NCBI GenBank assembly: GCA_947489315.1 | Contig: CANLCX010000002.1 | Location: 558,001-622,000 of the forward strand | Length of the DNA stretch: 64,000 nt | Origin: an uncultured Sphingomonadaceae bacterium | GTDB taxonomy: Bacteria; Pseudomonadota; Alphaproteobacteria; Sphingomonadales; Sphingomonadaceae | Direction of reading: 5' to 3' | In this document: positions 29,701 to 39,245 of the stretch, piece after piece | How the letters are laid out: each line of letters begins with the position of its first letter | How positions within the stretch are numbered: the stretch's first letter is position 1 | Program-made: the position numbers and the translations under genes | Notes under the pieces: model-generated | Databases searched by the model: none | What the model was told of the DNA's origin: nothing | Seen by the model: only the letters and a program-made list of their open reading frames with translations

Positions 29701-31860
29701 CTAGTCGGCAATTTCAAGACCAATGGCGTCCGCCATAAACCCGTAAATATCAGAATATTCCTCTATGATTTTATCGGTCGGTTTGCCACTGCCATGCCCT
29801 GCCCGCGTTTCGATGCGGATCAGGTGCGGTTTGTCACCCGTGTTGAGCGCTTGTAAACGCGCGGTATATTTGAAGCTATGACCCGGAACCACGCGGTCAT
29901 CGGTGTCCGCAGTTGAAACCATCAACGCCGGATAGTCCGTGCCATCCTGTATGTTGTGATAAGGCGAATAGGTCAGCAGCTTCTTGAAATCCGCTTCTTT
30001 GTTCGGATAGCCATAATCGTCCACCCAATAGCGCCCTGCAGTAAACCGGTCGAAGCGCAACATATCCATTACCCCAACCGCTGCATGGCCTGTGGTGAAC
30101 AAATCGGGCCGCTGGTTCATCACCGCACCGACGAGCAAGCCGCCATTGGAACGGCCTTCAATCGCCAGACCGTCTTTTGGCGTAATGCCTTCCGCGATCA
30201 GATATTCGCCAGCTGCGATGAAATCGTCGAACACATTTTGCTTGTTCTGCAAACGACCGCCATCATGCCACTCTTTGCCATATTCGCCGCCGCCGCGCAG
30301 ATTGGCCGAGGCATAGACGCCGCCAGCCTGAATCCATGCCAATTTAGGGGCGCTATAACCGGGCAGGACCGAGATATTGAAACCGCCATAGCCATAGAGC
30401 AATGTCGGCGCACCCTTGCTGAGATCGAGATCCTTTTTGTGCACCAGGAACATGGGAATCTTGGTGCCATCTTTGCTCTCGTAAAAGCGCTGGGACACGG
30501 TGATATTTTCGGGATCAAAAGGAATATCCGGCTTTGCCCAGACCGTCGGCGCACCCGCTGCACTAAAATTATAGATTGTCGCAGGCTGATTGAAGCTTTC
30601 AAAGGCAAAATAACCGGCGGAGGCCTTCGCCGATCCGTCGAGCCCCTTCACCTGCCCCAGTCCGGGTAAATCCACCACGCCCTTGGGACTGCCGTCCAAT
30701 GCAAATAGCTCCAGCCGGCTCTTGGCATCATCAATATAATCGACCGCCAGCGTTTCACCGACCAAGATGGCGTCATCGATAGTCGCCATATGCTCGGGCA
30801 CAATCTCTACCCATTCAGGTGTGTCAGCGCTGACATCCGTTTTCATGACCCGCAGGCGCGGCGCGTCCATGTTGGTCACAAAATAAAGCGTATCGCCGAC
30901 GCCATCAATCAGCGACCAGTTATGATCAAAACCGGTGATCAACTTACGCGGCTCGATTTCGTTTGCATCGACCTTGACGAGTGTAATTTCATAGCGATCA
31001 TCAGTCCCCGAGGATGACGTGATAACCACCCATGCCTTGTCCGACGTTACCGTGGCCGTATGGCTTAATTCGGGTTTATCCGGGGTGGCGTAGACCTTGA
31101 CATCCTGGCTCTGTTCTTTGCCGAGCATGTGCATGTAGACCGTGTGGTTCTTGTTCAGCGACTGGAACGCCTCGCCCTCTTCGGGTTCCGGAAAGCGGGA
31201 ATACAGAAACCCGCTATTGCCCGGCATCCATGCTAGGTCGCTGAATTTCACCCATTCCACAGTGTCCTTCATAATCTCGCCAGTTGCGACATTAATGACT
31301 TTCAAAGTGCGCCAGTCGGAGCCCCCGTCCTGAACCCCATAGGCCAGCAGACTGCCATCTTCCGAAGGCTTCCATTCTGCCAACGCCGTGGCGCCATCGT
31401 CAGACCAACCGGCCGGGTCAATCAGCACGCGCTCTTCACCGTCTTTGCCATCCCGAACATAGAGTATGGCTTGATTCTGGCCACCGCTTTTACGTTCGTA
31501 GAAATATTTACCGCCCGCCTCGACCGGAGGATCGATCTCGTCATAGTCAAAAAGCGCCGTCATCGATGCGGCCAGCGCTTCACGGCCCTCCAAAGTAGCC
31601 AGATAAGCATCGGTCACCGCATTTTGCGCCTCAACCCAAGCCGCCACATCCGCATCTTCGCGCACATCATTTTCCAGCCAGCGATAGGGATCGGCAATTT
31701 CCTCGCCAAATTGCTCTTCAACCACATCGACAGTCTTGGTTTCGGGATAGGTCAAAGCCGCAGCATCCTTCGTCTTTTCTTCAGTTTGAGCGAGAGCCGG
31801 ATTGGCGGCAACGGCCGCACTAGTGGCCAGTGCCACGGCAAGAAGACTGGTGATACGCAT
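29701..31860 (-). CDS. secreted prolyl oligopeptidase (S9A family)
   Basis: The 719-residue protein has a signal peptide (about 25 residues, ending ALAQ), a seven-bladed propeller domain (about 90-430), and an alpha/beta-hydrolase domain. The catalytic residues are Ser in EGRSNGGLLVG, Asp in ADTDDRVVPGHS and His in RAGHGSG. It should cleave short proline-containing peptides in the periplasm. Length matches family members of about 700 residues. The gene lies directly downstream of the bestrophin-like gene's terminator. Confidence 0.92.
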   Translation of the reverse strand: MRITSLLAVALATSAAVAANPALAQTEEKTKDAAALTYPETKTVDVVEEQFGEEIADPYRWLENDVREDADVAAWVEAQNAVTDAYLATLEGREALAASMTALFDYDEIDPPVEAGGKYFYERKSGGQNQAILYVRDGKDGEERVLIDPAGWSDDGATALAEWKPSEDGSLLAYGVQDGGSDWRTLKVINVATGEIMKDTVEWVKFSDLAWMPGNSGFLYSRFPEPEEGEAFQSLNKNHTVYMHMLGKEQSQDVKVYATPDKPELSHTATVTSDKAWVVITSSSGTDDRYEITLVKVDANEIEPRKLITGFDHNWSLIDGVGDTLYFVTNMDAPRLRVMKTDVSADTPEWVEIVPEHMATIDDAILVGETLAVDYIDDAKSRLELFALDGSPKGVVDLPGLGQVKGLDGSAKASAGYFAFESFNQPATIYNFSAAGAPTVWAKPDIPFDPENITVSQRFYESKDGTKIPMFLVHKKDLDLSKGAPTLLYGYGGFNISVLPGYSAPKLAWIQAGGVYASANLRGGGEYGKEWHDGGRLQNKQNVFDDFIAAGEYLIAEGITPKDGLAIEGRSNGGLLVGAVMNQRPDLFTTGHAAVGVMDMLRFDRFTAGRYWVDDYGYPNKEADFKKLLTYSPYHNIQDGTDYPALMVSTADTDDRVVPGHSFKYTARLQALNTGDKPHLIRIETRAGHGSGKPTDKIIEEYSDIYGFMADAIGLEIAD

Positions 31861-31891
31861 GAAAATTCCCCGAACAATGGAAACAAACGAA

Positions 31892-31924
31892 AAGAGGCCA
31901 TAAGCTTATCGCCCACGGCCTCTT
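31892..31924 (-). terminator. intrinsic terminator after the bestrophin-like gene
   Basis: On the minus strand AAGAGGCC and GGCCTCTT form an 8-bp stem, with TTTTCG following. It lies 23 bases past the bestrophin-like stop codon and before the S9 peptidase start. Confidence 0.7.
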
Positions 31925-31946
31925 ATATCAATTGAAACTATTGTGG

Positions 31947-32750
31947 TTAATCACAGGCGGGAGTGGGTTTTTCTCCGCAATTTAGCAGCCCGATGAATTT
32001 TTCGGCATTGATCGCGACATCATCTGGTCCAATTTGATCAAATGGATCTTCCAGGTGGCTTTGAATATTATCCAGACCTACCAATATCACAGCGAATAAT
32101 ATCGGCATGATATAAGTCAGCGCCGGAATCGCATATTCGGTTGCCTGCTGCGCAAAATAGGGGCCGTAGAGGACCGGTAACAACACGATGAAAAAATCGC
32201 TGAAAGCCCGCAACGTGCGCGGCGTGCGATATTGATAAATATGTTTGACGCTTTCGAACGAAACAATCATCTTGCTGATATATTGATTACAGCGCGAGCA
32301 TTCGCCTGACGCAAGGCCCTCGCTCCGCATCCGCTTTACGAAACCGGACAAGTCGGAAAAGGCGCCATAAATTTGCGCCTCATGCTGCCCCATATCCTTG
32401 ATCGAGCCTTTGAACATATCCCGGCAACCATGAAGCAGATCAGCGAGAACCCTCTCGATATGGCGCAGCCGATCATCATTTTGATCCGGAAGCCAATCGC
32501 GTGCGGCAAAATAGATCGCCCGGCCATGAGCCTTGATCGTTCCATAGTCATCCAGCGCATTTTCGCGCCGTTTATAAGCATGACCGATTGAGAACACGAT
32601 CGGGAAAACAATGGCCGTGGAAATCATGGTCAGCGGAAAATCGGCCAGGATGTTATATTGCAAGCTGATCGCCGTCGACAGGATCGCCAACAGCACAATG
32701 ATCAAGCTCTTCCAGTTAAGAATCAACCCTAATTGAGTGATACGTTTCAT
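31947..32750 (-). CDS. bestrophin-like membrane protein
   Basis: The 267-residue protein has two N-terminal membrane helices (about 12-58) and two C-terminal ones (about 180-225). The conserved stretch LEDPFDQIGPDDVAIN near residue 235 parallels the bestrophin signature NPFGxDDDDF. A CxxC (CSRC) sits in the middle cytosolic part. Bestrophins are anion or cation channels. Divergence from typical bacterial bestrophins means channel function is inference. The gene lies between rplQ's terminator and the S9 peptidase. Confidence 0.55.
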   Translation of the reverse strand: MKRITQLGLILNWKSLIIVLLAILSTAISLQYNILADFPLTMISTAIVFPIVFSIGHAYKRRENALDDYGTIKAHGRAIYFAARDWLPDQNDDRLRHIERVLADLLHGCRDMFKGSIKDMGQHEAQIYGAFSDLSGFVKRMRSEGLASGECSRCNQYISKMIVSFESVKHIYQYRTPRTLRAFSDFFIVLLPVLYGPYFAQQATEYAIPALTYIMPILFAVILVGLDNIQSHLEDPFDQIGPDDVAINAEKFIGLLNCGEKPTPACD

Positions 32751-32845
32751 AATTGCCCCCGAACATGCCCCACTTAAACTATTGGGAATAGACGGAAATA
32801 TTTGACAATATATTAACCATAAAACTGCTCAATTCTGTGCAATAG

Positions 32846-32882
32846 AAAAGGGCCGCAGCGATGGTTCGCTACGGCCCTTTTA
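32846..32882 (-). terminator. intrinsic terminator of the rpsM-rpsK-rpoA-rplQ operon
   Basis: On the minus strand AAAAGGGCCGTAGC and GCTGCGGCCCTTTT form a stem of about 14 bp with a short loop and a T-rich tail. It lies 25 bases after rplQ and is the clearest end of the ribosomal superoperon. Confidence 0.9.
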
Positions 32883-32906
32883 AATTCTCTATGAAAAAGA
32901 ACTGGC

Positions 32907-33329
32907 TTACGCCTCTTCGAGATCTTCCTCAGCATTCTGGTCCGGACCGCTGTCCTGACCCTTTGCTTCTGGGTCGCGGTCCACCAACTCGATGACCGCC
33001 ATCGGGGCAGCATCGGAAGCACGGAAACCGGCGCGGATAACTCGCGTGTAACCACCATTGCGATCAGCATAACGTTCAGCCAAAACTTCAAAAAGCTTCT
33101 TTTCCTGAACTTCATCCATCAAACGCGAATGGGCGAGACGGCGGTTAGACAGGCCACCTTTTTTTGCCAGCGTAATCAACTTCTCTACATAAGCGCGCAT
33201 TTCTTTGGCTTTAGGAAGAGTGGTCATGATCTGCTCATGCTTGATCAGTGCCGCAGACAGGTTTTTCAGCAAAGCCTGACGGTGAGCACCGGTCCGCTGC
33301 ATACGGCGGCCCTTCATTCTATGACGCAT
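32907..33329 (-). CDS. rplQ: 50S ribosomal protein L17
   Basis: The 140-residue protein starts MRHRMKGRR and has [30 protein letters not shown], as in L17, plus an acidic C-terminal tail of about 25 residues. L17 lies near the peptide exit tunnel. It is the last gene of the alpha operon, 81 bases after rpoA, and is followed by a strong terminator. Confidence 0.97.
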   Translation of the reverse strand: MRHRMKGRRMQRTGAHRQALLKNLSAALIKHEQIMTTLPKAKEMRAYVEKLITLAKKGGLSNRRLAHSRLMDEVQEKKLFEVLAERYADRNGGYTRVIRAGFRASDAAPMAVIELVDRDPEAKGQDSGPDQNAEEDLEEA

Positions 33330-33410
33330 ATTCTATACTCCTGTTTGTATAGGGGCCGTATGAGGTACCCCAATCCCGGCGGTGAAATTCAGGCCACCGC
33401 CAAAACCTGT

Positions 33411-34469
33411 TTAGCCCAAAAGCTCTTGCTCAAGCTTCTTGGCCATTTCTTCGATATTTTCAGGCGGCCAGCCAGGAATATCCATTCCCAGACGCAGACC
33501 CATGCTGGACAGCACTTCCTTGATTTCGTTCAAGGACTTGCGGCCAAAATTTGGCGTACGCAGCATTTCGGCTTCGGTTTTCTGCACGAGATCGCCAATA
33601 TAGATGATATTGTCGTTCTTGAGGCAGTTTGCCGAGCGGACCGAAAGTTCGAGCTCGTCGACCTTCTTGAGAAGGTAACGATTGAGCTGGTTCGCATCGC
33701 TTTCCGCCTGGCTCTGGCTTGCAGCCATACCAATTGGTGAAGACACACTTTCCAGAGCTTCTTCGAAATGCACGAACAGCTGCAACTGATCCTGAAGAAT
33801 GCGAGCTGCATAAGCAATTGCATCTTCTGGGGTCACGGTGCCGTCGGTGTCGATGGTGAGGTTCAACTTATCAAAGTCGAGCTCCTGACCAACGCGGGCA
33901 TTATCAACTTTGTAAGAAACCTGACGGATTGGCGAATAGAGCGAGTCTACCGGGATCAATCCGATTGGTGCATCTGCCGGACGGTTAGCAACCGCTGGAA
34001 CATAGCCTTTGCCAACATTGACGGTTAGTTCCATGTTGAACGACGCGCCTTCATCAAGGTGACAGATAACCAGATCTGGGTTCATCACTTCGATGTCGCC
34101 GGAAACCGCAATATCGCCTGCGGTAACTTCAGCAGGACCCGTTGCAGAAAGCTGCAGACGCTTGGCGTCTTCGCCTTCCATCTTCAAAGCGATCTGTTTG
34201 ACGTTCAAAACAATGTCGGTGACATCTTCACGTACGCCAGGAAGCGACGAGAATTCATGCAAGGCATTTTCGATCTTGATCGAGGTTACCGCAGCGCCTT
34301 GCAGCGATGACAGTAGAACACGGCGTAGCGCGTTACCCATGGTCAGACCAAAGCCGCGCTCCAGAGGTTCAGCGACAAATGTTGCTTTACGCTTCGGATC
34401 ACCGCCGGGCTTGATATCGAGAACGTTGGGCTTCTTCAGTTCTTGCCAGTTCTTCATATTGACAGTCAT
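33411..34469 (-). CDS. rpoA: RNA polymerase subunit alpha
   Basis: The 352-residue protein has the N-terminal dimerisation domain ([19 protein letters not shown]) and the C-terminal domain, with [15 protein letters not shown] binding UP elements and activators. Length is a little over the 329 of E. coli. It organises core polymerase. A terminator-like hairpin lies in the 103-base spacer upstream. Confidence 0.98.
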   Translation of the reverse strand: MTVNMKNWQELKKPNVLDIKPGGDPKRKATFVAEPLERGFGLTMGNALRRVLLSSLQGAAVTSIKIENALHEFSSLPGVREDVTDIVLNVKQIALKMEGEDAKRLQLSATGPAEVTAGDIAVSGDIEVMNPDLVICHLDEGASFNMELTVNVGKGYVPAVANRPADAPIGLIPVDSLYSPIRQVSYKVDNARVGQELDFDKLNLTIDTDGTVTPEDAIAYAARILQDQLQLFVHFEEALESVSSPIGMAASQSQAESDANQLNRYLLKKVDELELSVRSANCLKNDNIIYIGDLVQKTEAEMLRTPNFGRKSLNEIKEVLSSMGLRLGMDIPGWPPENIEEMAKKLEQELLG

Positions 34470-34532
34470 GGACTTCCCCTAGTGAGTTCAAAGAGTGGGT
34501 TGGACCGTTACCACTCTGAATTACCAAAAATT

Positions 34533-34556
34533 GGAAACTACCGGCCGGATAGTTCC
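34533..34556 (-). terminator. terminator-like hairpin between rpsK and rpoA
   Basis: The near-palindrome GGAACTATCCGG / CCGGTAGTTTCC on the minus strand forms a stem with two bulges, followed by AATTTTTGG. It could attenuate transcription into rpoA or simply be RNA structure. The stem is imperfect. Confidence 0.35.
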
Positions 34557-34572
34557 CGTAAACTTGAGCGGC

Positions 34573-34962
34573 TTAGACGCGGCGGCGTTTGGACGGACGG
34601 ACACCATTATGCGGGATCGGCGTAACATCGCGGATCGAGGTAATGGTGAAACCGACTGCCTGCAGCGCGCGAAGAGCGGACTCACGGCCAGAGCCGGGGC
34701 CTTTCACTTCAACTTCCAAGGTGCGAACACCATGGTCAGCTGCTTTTTTGCCAGCGTCTTCTGCTGCAACCTGCGCCGCGTACGGCGTAGATTTACGAGA
34801 GCCTTTAAAACCCATCATACCCGCAGAGGACCAGCTTATCGCATTGCCCTGTGCATCGGTGATGGTGACCATCGTGTTGTTAAATGTGGCGTTGACGTGC
34901 GCGACGCCTGCCGAAATATTTTTGCGCGCGCTTTTCTTTACGCGCTGCGGTTCCCGTGCCAT
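34573..34962 (-). CDS. rpsK: 30S ribosomal protein S11
   Basis: The 129-residue protein contains [23 protein letters not shown] and ends [16 protein letters not shown], the usual S11 C-terminus. It binds 16S rRNA in the platform near the Shine-Dalgarno helix. It follows rpsM by 60 bases. Confidence 0.98.
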   Translation of the reverse strand: MAREPQRVKKSARKNISAGVAHVNATFNNTMVTITDAQGNAISWSSAGMMGFKGSRKSTPYAAQVAAEDAGKKAADHGVRTLEVEVKGPGSGRESALRALQAVGFTITSIRDVTPIPHNGVRPSKRRRV

Positions 34963-35022
34963 GTTATCAATTCCTACCTAATATCCAGAAGAGACAAGTC
35001 CCCAAAAATTTGAGCTACTGTC

Positions 35023-35391
35023 TTATTTTTTCTTACCGGCAATCGCCTTTGGCTTGCCTTTACGGGTGCGCGCATTGGTATGCGTACGCTGTCCGCGAAC
35101 AGGAAGTCCTTTACGGTGACGAAGACCGCGATAGCAGGCCAGATCCATCAGACGCTTGATGTTCATTGCGGTTTCGCGACGCAAGTCACCTTCAACAGTC
35201 AGATCCGCATCAATGGTTTCACGAATCTGCAAAACTTCCTGATCGGTAAGGTCCTGAACCCGGCGGGCTGGATCGATTTTCAATTTTTCGACAATTTCAG
35301 CCGCTTTTGTGCGTCCGATACCGTGAATATAGGTAAGCGAGATAATTACGCGCTTATTTGTTGGGATATTTACCCCGGCAATACGTGCCAA
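35023..35391 (-). CDS. rpsM: 30S ribosomal protein S13
   Basis: The 122-residue protein starts [15 protein letters not shown] and contains the helix-two-turn-helix [10 protein letters not shown] and [21 protein letters not shown]. It bridges subunits and contacts the P-site tRNA. It opens the alpha operon here and must have its own promoter, because 3.2 kb of unrelated genes separate it from adk. Confidence 0.98.
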   Translation of the reverse strand: MARIAGVNIPTNKRVIISLTYIHGIGRTKAAEIVEKLKIDPARRVQDLTDQEVLQIRETIDADLTVEGDLRRETAMNIKRLMDLACYRGLRHRKGLPVRGQRTHTNARTRKGKPKAIAGKKK

Positions 35392-35778
35392 TATTTTTCT
35401 CCTGCTCCACAGAGACCGATTCGCCGGCCCCTATCTCATAGCTAAGCTGTTAAAATTACATCCAAAACGCACAAAACCAGCGGACGCCACGAAAGCGTTG
35501 CCGGTTGTTATGGATTTCGAATAAAGTTGAGATAGGGAGAGTCGCTGGCGCTGTCAAGCGCGGTTTGCGCGGCTAAGCAGCAGATTCTCATACTATTCGG
35601 TTTATGCGATTAATCCCTCTCCGTCAGCTATCTTGCGAGAGACCACTTTGGGCGCAAAAGCGGACATTGGGAATTATTGCTCCGCCAACAGTTTTCAGCC
35701 AATTTTGGTCAATGCCTGTTCTGGCGGATTTGTTCGAGATCAACTAGTAGTCTACAAAAATGCTATATAGTTGTAGAT
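35392..35778. other. intergenic region between rpsM and the PPOX-type gene
   Basis: This 387-base stretch holds the leader and promoter region of rpsM (minus strand, roughly 35400-35560) and the short repeat listed separately at 35645-35669. An open frame upstream of the PPOX start (35677-35778) is judged non-coding. No RNA gene was recognised. Confidence 0.4.
35645..35669 (+). repeat. copy A of the GCGGACATT repeat (partial)
   Basis: The sequence ACTTTGGGCGCAAAAGCGGACATTG contains the shared core GGGCGCAAAAGCGGACATT seen in the 55-60 kb island. Its left arm has decayed. It lies 110 bases upstream of the PPOX-type gene. Confidence 0.65.
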
Positions 35779-36246
35779 ATGCCGAAACTCACAACAACAA
35801 TGAAAGACTTTGTCGCTGATCAGCGATTGGCGTTTCTGGCAACTGTGTGTCCTGATGGATCACCGAATCTTTCACCCAAGGGCCTCGCTTTTATTTTGGA
35901 CGATAGACGAATAGTTATCGGTGAAGTGAGGTCACCAGCCTCTATAAAAAATCTCGGTTTTCAACCAATCGCCGAGTTGAACGTGGTCGATCGAAACTTG
36001 CGGAAAGGATACCGTTTCAAGGGAACTTGTGTTGTTCACAAAAACGGTAAGGAATTTGATCTTCTGACAGAGTTTCTGCTCTTAAAAGGAGCCGTCTCGG
36101 CCATACAATCGATAATTGTCATGACTGTAGAGGATGCAAATCAGATTTCGTCACCTGTATATGATCGAGGTGCTTCTGAAGTGGAAGTTCGAAGTCAATG
36201 GACGCGCTATTACGATGCCCTTGATTCTGATTTTATTGAAAAGTGA
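35779..36246 (+). CDS. pyridoxamine 5'-phosphate oxidase-family protein
   Basis: The start at 35779 (MPKLTTTMKDFV) matches the family's beginning. The 155-residue protein has the split-barrel FMN-binding pattern: DQRLAFLATVCPDGSPNLSPKG near residue 12 and IKNLGFQPIAELNVVDR. Members bind FMN, F420 or haem; the substrate is unknown. The gene is on the plus strand, opposite to the flanking genes, and is bracketed by repeat copies at 35645 and 36270, so it looks inserted. Its base composition is more AT-rich than the operon. Confidence 0.65.
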   Translation: MPKLTTTMKDFVADQRLAFLATVCPDGSPNLSPKGLAFILDDRRIVIGEVRSPASIKNLGFQPIAELNVVDRNLRKGYRFKGTCVVHKNGKEFDLLTEFLLLKGAVSAIQSIIVMTVEDANQISSPVYDRGASEVEVRSQWTRYYDALDSDFIEK

Positions 36247-36269
36247 GTATGGGGCCATCAGACGATCTT

Positions 36270-36313
36270 CAATGCCCGCTTTCGGGATATTGCTGCCATT
36301 GGGCGCATTTTTT
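36270..36313 (-). repeat. copy B of the GCGGACATT repeat (degenerate, reverse orientation)
   Basis: AATGCCCGCTTTCGGGATAT followed by TGCTGCC and GGGCGCA aligns with the reverse complement of the full copy at 57978-58047, with the middle part missing. It lies 24 bases after the PPOX-type stop codon. Confidence 0.55.
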
Positions 36314-36387
36314 TACGCTACCGGAACGCCCATCATAAATATACGGCCCGCCGGGTCACCCCGACGAGCCGTTAATCCATTCAAGGC

Positions 36388-37743
36388 TTAGACAACACCG
36401 TAAGCCAGCATCGCATCCGCGACTTTCTTAAAGCCTGCGATGTTCGCGCCCTTCACATAGTCGACATAGCCGTCACCTTGATCGCCATATTCGACGCATT
36501 GGCTGTGGATGCCTTCCATAAGCTCGGTCAGCATGGTGCCGAGGCGCTCGTGGTTCCAGCTGATGCGTTCCGCATTCTGGCTCATTTCGAGACCGGAGAC
36601 CGCCACGCCGCCAGCATTGGCCGCTTTACCTGGACCATACATGATCTTCGCATCATGGAAGACATGCACGCCTTCTAATGTGGTCGGCATGTTAGCGCCT
36701 TCCGACACGGCAATCACTCCATTGGAGACTAGCATTTTAGCCTCGTCCTCATTGAGTTCGTTCTGCGTGGCGCAGGGCAATGCGAGATCACAAGCGACGC
36801 TCCACGGGCGCTGGCCTTCATGGAAGGTCGCTCCTTTAAACTCATCGACATATTCCGACATGCGGCCACGGCGATGGGTTTTATGCTCTTTGACCCAGTC
36901 GATTTTCTCTTGAGTGAAACCGTCGGGATCGTGAACAAAGCCGCCACTGTCTGACAAGGTCAGAACCTTGCCGCCCTGTTTGGTAATTTGCTCAGCCGCA
37001 TGGGTAGCGACATTACCAGACCCGGAAATGACTGCTGTCTTGCCGTCAATAACGTCTTTTTTATGCGCGAGCATATTCTGCATGAAGTAAACCGCGCCAT
37101 AGCCGGTGGCTTCGGGCCGCATAGCGCTGCCGCCATATTCCCGGCCCTTGCCGGTCAACACGCCTTCCCAGCGATTGGTGATCCGCTTATATTGACCAAA
37201 CATATAACCGATTTCGCGGCCACCCACGCCGATATCGCCTGCAGGCACATCGGTGTCAGGACCAATATGACGATATAACTCCGTCATAAACGACTGGCAG
37301 AAGCGCATGACTTCGGCGTCGGACTTGCCTTTGGGATTGAAGTTCGCTCCACCCTTACCGCCGCCCATGGGTAGACCGGTCAGTGAATTTTTGAAAGTTT
37401 GTTCAAAGGCTAGAAACTTCAGCACACTTTCGGTTACGCTGGGATGGAAACGGACCCCGCCTTTATACGGACCAATTGCATTATTATTCTGAACCCGCCA
37501 ACCACGCTGGACGCGGATATTATGATTATCATCTTCCCAGCAAACGCGGAATGACACCACCCGGTCGGGCTCTGCCATACGACGCAGGATTTGCGCTGCG
37601 TGATATTCTTCTTTGTCTTCGATAAATCCGTAAATATCCTGGGCGACTTCTTGTACCGCCTGAATAAATTCGGTTTGTCCCGGATTACGTTTTTTAACGC
37701 CTGCCATGAATGTTGGAAAATCTACATGATCGGATACGGCCAT
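36388..37743 (-). CDS. gdhA: NADP-specific glutamate dehydrogenase
   Basis: The 451-residue enzyme has PMGGGKGGANFNPKGKSDAE (substrate lysines), DVPAGDIGVGGREIGYMFGQYK with the catalytic Asp, and the Rossmann motif SGSGNVATHAAEQ. It is the hexameric small GDH type, assimilating ammonia into 2-oxoglutarate with NADPH. Its place in the middle of the ribosomal cluster between adk and rpsM is unusual. It is transcribed in the same direction as the ribosomal genes. Confidence 0.95.
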   Translation of the reverse strand: MAVSDHVDFPTFMAGVKKRNPGQTEFIQAVQEVAQDIYGFIEDKEEYHAAQILRRMAEPDRVVSFRVCWEDDNHNIRVQRGWRVQNNNAIGPYKGGVRFHPSVTESVLKFLAFEQTFKNSLTGLPMGGGKGGANFNPKGKSDAEVMRFCQSFMTELYRHIGPDTDVPAGDIGVGGREIGYMFGQYKRITNRWEGVLTGKGREYGGSAMRPEATGYGAVYFMQNMLAHKKDVIDGKTAVISGSGNVATHAAEQITKQGGKVLTLSDSGGFVHDPDGFTQEKIDWVKEHKTHRRGRMSEYVDEFKGATFHEGQRPWSVACDLALPCATQNELNEDEAKMLVSNGVIAVSEGANMPTTLEGVHVFHDAKIMYGPGKAANAGGVAVSGLEMSQNAERISWNHERLGTMLTELMEGIHSQCVEYGDQGDGYVDYVKGANIAGFKKVADAMLAYGVV

Positions 37744-37875
37744 CGTCTTACTCCCCCTTTAGGTGATTATCTGCGCGCCCGGTTATTAAACATGACGCCC
37801 TCGAATCATGCTCAACTATGTGAACGTCATAGGTTTATATTACCTTATTGGTAAAGCCTTGATGTTTTGTCATAT

Positions 37876-38469
37876 TCAATCAGCCTTTTCGGCTTCTTCC
37901 AGTTCTGCTTCCGGTTCAGCTTCGTCTTCCACCGCAAATAATGCCGCTAGCCGTGTTAGCTGCTCACCAATGACGCCGTCGACGGCCGGGGCAATCTGAT
38001 CGACCGGAAATTCCATATAACCACCGACTTTATAGACAAAGGATATCCCGGTATTGTCGCCATCAGGTTGCAGTCCAATCGTTAGCGTTCCTGTGACCGC
38101 CTCGCCCTGCAAAGGACCGAGCGCACCGGACATACGCAGCGCCTTGTTATTTTGAGCGAAAATCACGCGCATATGCTGCACGCTGCCCTCTGCGGATTTG
38201 ATGTTATCTGCATCCGTTTTTCGAAGCAGCTCGCAAAAACAGCCGCCCGCCTGGGGGACCAGATAAAAATTCTCGGCATTACCGGAAAAGCTGTGCTCCC
38301 CGTTCCACCAACGCGCGGGCGCAATGACAGTTTTCCACACCTCTTCTGGTGATCCGTTGACTGCTGCTTGATGCTTTACGGTAAAGCCATTTTCGGCCGT
38401 GTTGGTCACCTCGGCCTGAGCCGTCGTGGCTATGAAAATAGCCGCGATTGATAAAATGAATCGGAACAT
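37876..38469 (-). CDS. exported SRPBCC-domain protein
   Basis: The 197-residue protein has a signal peptide (MFRFILSIAAIFIATTAQAE). A START-like/SRPBCC domain follows, with the ligand-cavity pattern VNGSPEEVWKTVIAPARWWNGEHSFSG. It ends in an Ala/Glu-rich tail (about 178-197). Family members bind hydrophobic ligands; a periplasmic location is predicted. It lies between adk and gdhA on the same strand. Confidence 0.7.
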   Translation of the reverse strand: MFRFILSIAAIFIATTAQAEVTNTAENGFTVKHQAAVNGSPEEVWKTVIAPARWWNGEHSFSGNAENFYLVPQAGGCFCELLRKTDADNIKSAEGSVQHMRVIFAQNNKALRMSGALGPLQGEAVTGTLTIGLQPDGDNTGISFVYKVGGYMEFPVDQIAPAVDGVIGEQLTRLAALFAVEDEAEPEAELEEAEKAD

Positions 38470-38551
38470 CTGTGTCTCCCCCTATTGAGCAAGAGACTAG
38501 TTACCGTCACTGTCACTGGCAATGGTTATCAGCTAATCGGCCTGCAGCCGA

Positions 38552-39202
38552 TCAACCGAGCGCCAGAACGGCCTCAATCGCATTGCTGACCGCATCCATG
38601 CTACCCATGCCATCGACTTTGGTTACAATGCCGCGTTCTTCATAGATGGGCAGGATTGGTTGAGTCTTGGCACGATATTCGCCCATGCGCGTGCGAACGG
38701 TCCCTTCGTTATCGTCCGGCCGGCGCTTAAATTCGGTTGAGCCACAGACATCGCAAACGCCTTCTTTAGCAGGTTGTTTGAACGTGTCATGATAGCCTTC
38801 ACCGCAATTGCCGCAGGTAAAGCGGCCAGTTATACGCTCCACTAGCGCCTCAACATCCACCCCAAGCTCAATAACGTGGTGGAGCTTGCGGTTACGGGCC
38901 GTCAATATCTCATCGAGAGAATAGACTTGTGCTTCTGTACGCGGATAACCATCAAAAATGACACCTTGATCCGGGCCCAATTCATCCAACTTGTCGCCAA
39001 TGATACCAGAGACGACCTCATCAGGAACAAGCTCACCTGCATCCATAAGAGACTTGGCTTTCAAGCCAACTTCGGTGCCAGCCTTGACGGCAGCCCGCAG
39101 CATATCGCCGGTGGACAATTGGACCATGCCATGCCCGTCTTCGAGCAGTCCGGCTTGAGTACCTTTACCGGCACCTGGCGGCCCCAACAGGATGATGTCC
39201 AT
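38552..39202 (-). CDS. adk: adenylate kinase
   Basis: The 216-residue enzyme has the P-loop GPPGAGKGT (residues 7-15), STGDMLR, and a long LID with a four-cysteine zinc site (CGNC ... CDVC). It interconverts 2 ADP with ATP and AMP. It follows secY by 43 bases, as in most bacteria. Confidence 0.97.
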   Translation of the reverse strand: MDIILLGPPGAGKGTQAGLLEDGHGMVQLSTGDMLRAAVKAGTEVGLKAKSLMDAGELVPDEVVSGIIGDKLDELGPDQGVIFDGYPRTEAQVYSLDEILTARNRKLHHVIELGVDVEALVERITGRFTCGNCGEGYHDTFKQPAKEGVCDVCGSTEFKRRPDDNEGTVRTRMGEYRAKTQPILPIYEERGIVTKVDGMGSMDAVSNAIEAVLALG

Positions 39203-39245
39203 AAGTTACTGTCCCCTATAACCTGTAAATCCCGGAGGAATGGTC

